A stretch of 64,000 nucleotides of DNA from Pseudomicrostroma phylloplanum (taxonomy: Eukaryota > Basidiomycota > Exobasidiomycetes > Microstromatales): assembly GCA_039545275.1 (NCBI GenBank), contig BCHS01000006.1, forward strand, positions 434,001 through 498,000, written 5' to 3'. The translations under genes were made by a program, and so were the position numbers. The notes beneath the pieces were generated by a model. The model searched no databases. It saw only the letters and a program-made list of their open reading frames with translations, and was not told where the DNA came from. Positions 58,115 to 64,000 of this stretch are shown piece by piece. How positions within the stretch are numbered: position 1 is the stretch's first letter; the number at the start of each line of letters is the position of its first letter.

Positions 58115-58422
58115 GCTGTCCTTGTCCATTGTCATCGCATACATCTGTGCTCTCAATATGCACGCCCCCTACCGCTTGTTGCGCACGCTAGAATCAGACA
58201 CTCGTCGCTCGGAGCAGGCAGAATCCAGACGCCATCTAACATTGCTTCATTCGTGGTATAATATATCTCGTCGGAGTGATTGAGGAGACTGACAGGTTGC
58301 AACCCAAGGCGATATCCGGAAGCAAAACACGAGCAAGGATGAGACATTACGTACACTGGAAAGTGCAGATGTTGCATTTGAACCTCCTTGACGTGCACAC
58401 GGCTCAGCATCGAGATCGTCGA
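58115..58422. other. Convergent intergenic region
   Basis: 308 bases between the stops of MAK21 and the minus-strand gene. An AT-rich TATAATATAT element near 58257-58267 may be part of a 3' processing signal. No gene is seen. Confidence 0.45.
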
Positions 58423-60974
58423 TCAACTCTGTTCGACACGCATGCGCTTGTGATTCAGGTGACTGGGTATGAAGCCATCATCCTCGGGTGTTCTGGCGCC
58501 GCCTAATGAGGAAGACGCCGAGGGAAAGCGATGGTGGGGCCGGAGGCTTGAAGGGTCGTCTTGATTGGCCATGACGCTCTTCTTCCTCGCTGCTCGGGAT
58601 AACCTGGTCTGCTCTCTCTCGTATCGTTCTAACTCATCTTCAGTGTCGTCTGTAAGACGGTGGTCATCGTCGTCCCAGTCGGCCACACCAGCTTCGTTGA
58701 CGGTGACGTTGTACGGTTCGGCTGTGATCTTTGCCTCGTTCTCGCGCAACCAGCTAGGATCAAATATGCACTTCGGTAGGGTCTTGCCCCATAGTCTGAC
58801 CGGTAGCTCTAGGTCAACGCCTCCATCTCGGCGCCAACGAGGCATCTGCTTTGACTTCGAAAGGGTATCGGCGATGTGGTATGCTTTCGTAAGCTGCATT
58901 GCGGGCAAAAGACTCAGCAGTGTCAGCAGTCCCACCCGCAGAACCCCAATGAGGCTTATAGAATGCTACTCACGTGGCGATTCCTCCATTTCGGCGCAAG
59001 AGCTTCCCACCCTCGTTTGCTTTGCAGCTTCCTGACTCTGAGTTTCCTCCACTCCTCCTTGTCCATGTTATGCATTTCCTCCTGGTCGCTAGCGGCATCG
59101 TCTGAGTGTAGGCCCATCGTCAGAAGTGCGTCTGGAATGGGGTGCTTGAGCCGCTTCGCGCCCACCTCACGATTGCGTACTTTCGTACGATGACGCTCCT
59201 GCTGTTTATATCTCGTGGATTTGGCCTTGGCATCTGCCTCATCTTCCTGCTGCTTCTTGAGATTCGCTCGATAGCCATGCCTTGCCGAATCCATAAGGTC
59301 TTTCGCCACATCGACTACGACGTCCTTAGCATTGACGCCCTCTTTCATACCATATGCTTCCGGCTTATCCTCCACCTTCTGTACGCCTAGCTCGATTAAC
59401 TCCTCCAGGAGCTCCTTGTTCGCAATGTACAGGTCCGACCCAATCTCGAAATTCGGTTGGAAAACTCTTCTCGTCCCTTCCATTGGCTTCTCGGGATTGA
59501 TTGGCACAGTAATCCAGCCGTTCCGACCATTCGGATAGCTCTTTGCGATGCGACAGAATTCTGTAGTATCAAGCCACTTGTACAGCTGCTCTCTCATATC
59601 AACGAGAAGCTTCCTGTTTCGGTAGCGGACTGACTCTCTCCTGACGCCTTCAATCGGTGGACGAGACTTGTGCTTGATGAGACCACCCTTCGGAGCAAGC
59701 ATGGGTGCTTTGCTAGATCCAGGGCGAGAAGGGTCTGGTGGACTCTCGTCGCCATCGTTCGCACTGCCAACAACGCGCTGAGATCCCGCTGAGGCGCGAA
59801 CCCCATTCTGATTCGCCGAGGAAGAGCCGGCGGTCAAAAAGTCGAGCATCTGCTCTGCTGGTCCTGGTGGTAGACCTTCGCCATTGAGGAGACTCAGTAG
59901 CAGAGACGGCTCCACTGCTTGATTGGGGGTGTTGGTCGCAGAAGCGTCTCCCTCAACCCTGTTGCCATGCTGGTTGGGTGTGCCATCGTTAGAGCTTGAG
60001 ATGCCAGGAGAGTTGGTGTTGCCAGACTGGTGTCCTTGCAACTGCGCATACATTGCAGCAAGGTCTGGCGGCATAGAGGCCTGCCACGGATACATCGCGG
60101 ACGCAGTGTGCGTTCCGTTATGGGTCGTGCTGGGATCCTGGGCCATCGTAGGCAGAGGGGGCAAGCTCCTGAGGGCAGTGGAGATGGTTTGAAGGTCTGC
60201 ACAAAGGGTCTGAGCAGCGGCTTTGACAGCAGACAGACAGCTGAGCAGATCGGTATCAGGAGACGACAGACCGAGGGCCGCTGTGTGAGCGTGAGACATG
60301 TCCAGAGAGAAAGTATTGAAGGAATGCGACGCGGACGACAGAAGGCGAGCGTGGTGATGCGGATCGGTAACGGCGCCTGGTGCTTGGCCTTGAGCGGTAG
60401 GCTGCGAAAGCGCCTGCAGATGGTTCGAACGATCATGTTGCTGGGCATAGAAGTGATTGTGCAGCTGAGGATGATGATGTTCGGTGCGATGTTCGCGTCC
60501 TGAGTCAAGTCCTGGGAGGCTGCTGTGTTGGGAGGCCGAAGTAGCCTGTTGCAGCATGGGATAGCCGGTGATATGAGAATGAGATTGCGTTGTGAGGTGG
60601 GGAGAAGAACGGCTAGGGAAGGGATTACTAGGTGGTATGCTACCATAGCCTGCCTGGTTGGCCATCATCTGCCTGTTGGACTCCATGAACTGGCTCAGAG
60701 CGTCCTGAAAATGATCTGCAGATGGGTTACGTGACGCTGAGGGGCTTGCTCTCTGGCTGTCCCTGCCACTGCTAGCGCCCGGGGGGAGACTTGGCCCTAC
60801 GCCTTGAAGTGCTGCTCTTTGCCTCCGCCGAATGGCATCGAAGTCTACTGCAGGCGGGAGATTGAAGTGAGCCGAAGACGAAGACGACGACGGTCCGGCA
60901 TGATGGGCTGTCGATGACGATGATGAAGCTGCTGTTGGCGCGTTGGCGCTTGGGGCAGTTCCATTCATTGCCAT
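58423..60974 (-). CDS. Unrecognised nuclear-looking protein with conserved-appearing C-terminal half
   Basis: Two exons, 60974-58974 and 58893-58423, phase 0, give 823 aa. I do not recognise the family. The first 440 residues are Ser/Gln/His-rich and probably disordered. From about 447 the sequence becomes ordered and charged: YRNRKLLVDMREQLYKWLDT, AKSYPNGRNGWITVPINPEK, FEIGSDLYIANKELLEELIE, then a long basic helix (ANLKKQQEDEADAKAKSTRY, ERHRTKVRNREVGAKRLKH), EEWRKLRVRKLQSKRGWEAL, and after the intron LPVRLWGKTLPKCIFDPSWL. The tail ends with HKRMRVEQS. Composition and basic clusters suggest a nuclear, possibly chromatin or transcription protein. There is no zinc finger, homeodomain or signal peptide. 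An upstream start is possible because the frame stays open to 61304. Confidence 0.75.
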
Positions 60975-61840
60975 CTCACCCGCCCTTGCGCCTGGCTGAT
61001 CTGTACGCGACAGATACTGCAATCCAGGGCAAGAGTGGTGAAGAGTGGCACGACAGCAATGAAAGCGCGGCAAGTACGGTCGGGACCGTGACTGGCAAGC
61101 GACAGAGCGGTGTCTTTGGGTGTACTGAGGTTGGATCGGGCGATGGTGTGGATGGGACTTGGCAGACGGGAGGCGAGATTGAGGGCGCGAGATAGGAAGC
61201 CTGGAGCGATTTCCATCGGCAAAAATTCCCTGGCGCCAGGCAAGGAGGCAGCCAGTCCGCCCCCAAACACTGCACCGCCTACTCTTTCCTTGTTGGCACG
61301 TCAAGGAACCTAAGAACCTCAGACGCTTCGCATTCGATCAAGATCAGACCGTTTCAATCTTTGAGCGGTAGATCAGGTACCACCCGCGTAGTGCGTGACC
61401 ATCCCGCGTCCCACCGTTGTGGCCCAACAGCCAGCGCATTCTATGAGTGGCCGCGTGGCGCGTGGTGCCTGACCAGGGCGCGCCGGGGCGTGGGAATCGC
61501 CAAGCTGCTTTGCTACGGAAAGCCGAGCGCACTAGCGCCGTCGAGGTCATCCTGGTCAGAGGCTCTCCGTCTTTGGCGACAGCTCGCATGAATGTGGTAC
61601 GGTAGCGTCTGCCTCCAATCAGTGGAAAGCGGCAATCTGCGCAAGCGGGGTGTTCAAGAGACTCCGCCCCTCCTCGAGTCGTGCAACTAGTCTATCCGCT
61701 GTTGAGATCCGCTGAGCCTGGCCCTCCACCTACCCCCGCGCCTCCGCTTCCTTTCAGCCTAATCTGCTCTTCCTTGCCTTCTTTGCTCTGCCATCTTCGT
61801 GGTCCCGACCCGACCCCCATCTTTCTTCCACGGCCTCAAA
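60975..61840. other. Divergent intergenic region
   Basis: 866 bases between divergent start codons. It is GC-rich in the middle, and the part nearest 61840 is C/T-rich, like a fungal promoter. No gene is supported. Confidence 0.5.
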
Positions 61841-63691
61841 ATGCTGCCCAGCTTCGTTTCCCTCGATCACTTCAGGTCGAGGGTATACCGATCACGCCTC
61901 GCGCTAGTCCTCCTACTCATTCTTCTGAGCGGAAGCGCAACCTCGCCATCTCGATCCTCGCCCACGGCTTACGTCGACCTTGCCGTGCGGCCATCAGCTG
62001 GTTCAGAGCCGCCTCAATTGCATGTCCGCTCAAATGCCCTGGTCCAAGGTTCTGCTACTAGCATCAGTGGTCTCTCCAAAGCAGCATCATGGGTGCAGCG
62101 GTACCTGCCCATCAGGATTCCCATTGCGGCTACGTCAGCCGCACAGTCACCTCAACCAGACGCTTCGGTGTGGCCCACCCACGCGCCAGTATGGGGTGCC
62201 CGGAGCTGGGTCACTACTTTTGTCGAGCACACGGAGGCATCAGATGTAGTGACCCCCGGGTCACAGGCGCACAGACAAAGCGAACAGAACGGCCCGCAAC
62301 CTGCAACAAGAAGCTCCCCAGCGCGTCTGTCTTTGGCCGTTCTCCTCGCTCCAACGATCTTCCCTACACTCCTTCAGTTGCATATGCTCTGGCTTGTGCG
62401 CTTCACTGCTGGAGAGGTAGAGGGCAGATCTGGCTTGAAGCACAGAGACTTGCGCTTCTGGCCGACAGCAGTGATTCTCCTCATCCTCAGCGTCTCGATA
62501 ATCACAATACTGCTGCCGAATACGACAGCCTATCTTCGCCAATTGGGCGACCGGTGCTCCTCGGTGGCGACCGATCCCCTGACGTCTCCAGGCTCTCTGT
62601 TTCCGGCCCTCCCCGTGCTGTTGCTCGAGGCGATCCCGACGAGTCTTTCTCTTGCGCCTCTGCTACTCGCGCTCTTTCCAACAGTCTTTCCATTGCAAGT
62701 GCGAGTGATCTCGCCTTCGCACGCCTCTTGTTTTTCCGAGGTCATACCTCTTTGGATAAAAGCTCCGTTCCTACCAGCAGAGAGGGCTAGAGCCAGGACA
62801 GAGGCAGAGAGGGTGGGGAGGGCTCGTCGACACCGGGAAGGTATAGGCAGTCCAAACCAGCGCAATGGGCCTAGCGAGTCTGCGACTCCTCCAGAAGCTT
62901 CGGCTGGACTAGTCGACCCGGGCAGTGTTGAAGCCGCCCGCCTTCTCCAGCTCCAGCGTGACATGGTCGACGAGCTAGAAAGAGCTGGCAGGCTATCTCC
63001 TTCAGCTATGGACCGAGTCCGTCAAGCAGTATGGGAGCAAGCACGCTCATGCAATGGCAAGCTCCGCCTTCAAAAGCCAAAACAGAAGGTCACTCTACCG
63101 CTGTCGTACATCCTCTCGGTACTCCTGATGCTGTCATCATCGCTAAGCCTTATCGTATGCTATGCGATGATCGGACTGCGACTTCCAACCCTAGCTCCGA
63201 CGAGTGCAACTGCTCTGGTGGATCTGCTCGCGCTGAGAGCGGAATTAGGAGCACTGGTCAAGACTTGGAACGAGGAAAGGAGGAGAGTGGAAGGCCTCGA
63301 GTTTGTCAGAAGGAGATGGGGAACCAGCACTATCTCTAGGACATCTGATCTGGATCCAGTGGAGGCTGACCTAGTAAGACGCTCTGAAGGCGGGAACCAA
63401 TGTTCAATTTGCTTGGAAAAAATCGATCGAACGGACGAGGAAGAGGACGTCGCAAGGCTGGACTGTGGCCACGAATTGCACGCAGTGAGTGTCGAGTATC
63501 GAGGCTACCGGCCTGCCGTCGATGTCGCTGACGATGTCACGTTGTGTATCTTGTCCCAGCCCTGTCTCGTTCCTTGGCTTCTGTCGCAAGCCTTTTGTCC
63601 CGTGTGCCATCGGGGGTTGCGCTCCGGCGGGGGCGTTCTGGGTCCGGCAAGAGGTGTCGCTGCTACAATGGCCAGAGAGACTCCGGTGTAG
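61841..63691 (+). CDS. Membrane RING-H2 E3 ubiquitin ligase-like protein
   Basis: Two exons, 61841-63484 and 63560-63691, phase 0, give 591 aa. The first ATG in frame is 61841. A hydrophobic segment near residues 20-36 (LALVLLLILLSG) may be a signal peptide. Further membrane segments include VILLILSVSIITILLPN, a Leu-rich stretch around SLSLAPLLLALFPTVFP, and LSYILSVLLMLSSSLSLIVCYAMIG. The C-terminus is a RING-H2 finger (about 520-575): CSIC, then after splicing C-G-H-E-L-H-A-P-C, then CPVC. The spacing CxHx2Hx2C is exact only when the 75-nt intron is removed. RING-H2 proteins recruit E2 enzymes; substrate and compartment are unknown. Confidence 0.82.
   Translation: MLPSFVSLDHFRSRVYRSRLALVLLLILLSGSATSPSRSSPTAYVDLAVRPSAGSEPPQLHVRSNALVQGSATSISGLSKAASWVQRYLPIRIPIAATSAAQSPQPDASVWPTHAPVWGARSWVTTFVEHTEASDVVTPGSQAHRQSEQNGPQPATRSSPARLSLAVLLAPTIFPTLLQLHMLWLVRFTAGEVEGRSGLKHRDLRFWPTAVILLILSVSIITILLPNTTAYLRQLGDRCSSVATDPLTSPGSLFPALPVLLLEAIPTSLSLAPLLLALFPTVFPLQVRVISPSHASCFSEVIPLWIKAPFLPAERARARTEAERVGRARRHREGIGSPNQRNGPSESATPPEASAGLVDPGSVEAARLLQLQRDMVDELERAGRLSPSAMDRVRQAVWEQARSCNGKLRLQKPKQKVTLPLSYILSVLLMLSSSLSLIVCYAMIGLRLPTLAPTSATALVDLLALRAELGALVKTWNEERRRVEGLEFVRRRWGTSTISRTSDLDPVEADLVRRSEGGNQCSICLEKIDRTDEEEDVARLDCGHELHAVSVEYRGYRPAVDVADDVTLCILSQPCLVPWLLSQAFCPVCHRGLRSGGGVLGPARGVAATMARETPV
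63485..63559 (+). other. 75-nt frame-preserving intron inside the RING-H2 motif
   Basis: GTGAGT donor after GAATTGCACGCA and TCCCAG acceptor before CCCTGTCTC. It is divisible by three with no in-frame stop. Removal creates an exact RING-H2 spacing, so it is a real intron and not coding sequence. Confidence 0.85.
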
Positions 63692-63717
63692 GGCGCTGGT
63701 ACGCCCATCTGACTGTG

Positions 63718-63729
63718 TATATATAAAAT
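63718..63729 (+). promoter_or_regulatory. TATATATAAAA element
   Basis: A consensus TATA-box string lies 27 bases after the RING gene stop and about 240 bases before a possible ATG at 63967. It could be the promoter of the next gene or an AT-rich 3' processing signal of the RING gene. Confidence 0.3.
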
Positions 63730-63966
63730 CAGACCGTTTCTCCTTGAGAGTAGCGTTGCTGTTGGTTCACCCCATAGCATCTTAGAGCTTTCCCCAACGC
63801 GGCAGGCCGTGCTTCCATGCAGTCTCGTGACTGGCTGCAGGTGTGGAGATAGGCGGAGTGAAAGAGGCGGAGTGCCAGGCCGGACAGTCATTGGTGCAAA
63901 CTTGACCTTCGCATCGAGACTCGGTGAGTCAACATCGTCTCCATTCAAGATCTCCACCTAGACAGC

Positions 63967-64000
63967 ATGTCGACTGCTCTCTTGCAATTGGCTGCTCGCA
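63967..64000 (+). CDS. Possible start of another gene, cut by the window edge
   Basis: An ATG opens MSTALLQLAAR to the end of the window, in a Leu/Ala-rich style seen in presequences. Only eleven codons are visible, so this is a weak suggestion. Confidence 0.2.
   Translation, partial: MSTALLQLAAR

Noticed and set aside
1..64000. Transposons, viral insertions, tRNA or rRNA genes
   Set aside because: I looked for integrase, reverse transcriptase or transposase motifs, long terminal repeats and tRNA T-loop patterns outside genes and saw none. A tRNAscan or RepeatMasker run would be needed for a firm negative.

Overview
The window is nuclear DNA from a filamentous or yeast-like fungus, most likely a basidiomycete and plausibly Ustilaginomycotina. 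Genes lie on both strands about every 3 kb. Most have one to five short introns (about 50 to 120 nt) with GTGAGT/GTAAGT-type donors. The DNA is moderately GC-rich, promoters are pyrimidine-rich, and proteins carry long Ser/Gln/Asp low-complexity inserts. The gene content (fused URA2, NEO1, AKR1, CDC24, EAF1/VID21, DML1) is fungal. I see no operons, viruses, transposons, CRISPR arrays or RNA genes. The genus cannot be fixed from what I can see.

Layout: (1) 2-9197: a partial FGD-type Rho GEF (PH-FYVE), cardiolipin synthase, protein disulfide isomerase, then a 2.3 kb gene-free interval. (2) 9198-20294: CDC24, a ketopantoate reductase, the Golgi SNARE GOS1, and the P4-ATPase NEO1 divergent from GOS1. 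(3) 20377-30745: Misato/DML1, the ankyrin-DHHC palmitoyltransferase AKR1, the SSU-processome factor FAF1, and the APC/C subunit CDC23, whose ATG lies only 68 nt after the FAF1 stop. (4) 31435-37684: a Ser/Asn-rich single-pass membrane protein, a mitochondrial ACOT9-type thioesterase and a hypothetical gene. (5) 38112-46619: EAF1/VID21 of NuA4, a membrane J-domain protein and an NGL-type nuclease. (6) 46833-63691: the giant URA2 gene, MAK21/NOC1, an unrecognised nuclear-looking protein and a membrane RING-H2 protein. A new gene may begin at 63967.

Exons were joined by hand using splice consensus, reading phase and continuity of the family motifs. Almost every junction is phase-consistent; the hypothetical gene at 36265-37684 is the weak exception. 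The genes are mostly housekeeping: membrane traffic and lipid asymmetry (GOS1, NEO1, AKR1, CRD1), ribosome assembly (FAF1, MAK21), pyrimidine and pantothenate synthesis (URA2, PAN5), polarity signalling (two Rho GEFs), ER folding (PDI, J protein), chromatin (EAF1) and the cell cycle (CDC23). I found no convincing new multi-gene system. The most open items are the unrecognised conserved-looking protein at 58423-60974, two frame-preserving introns (one inside a RING motif) and the long PDI/CDC24 intergenic region.
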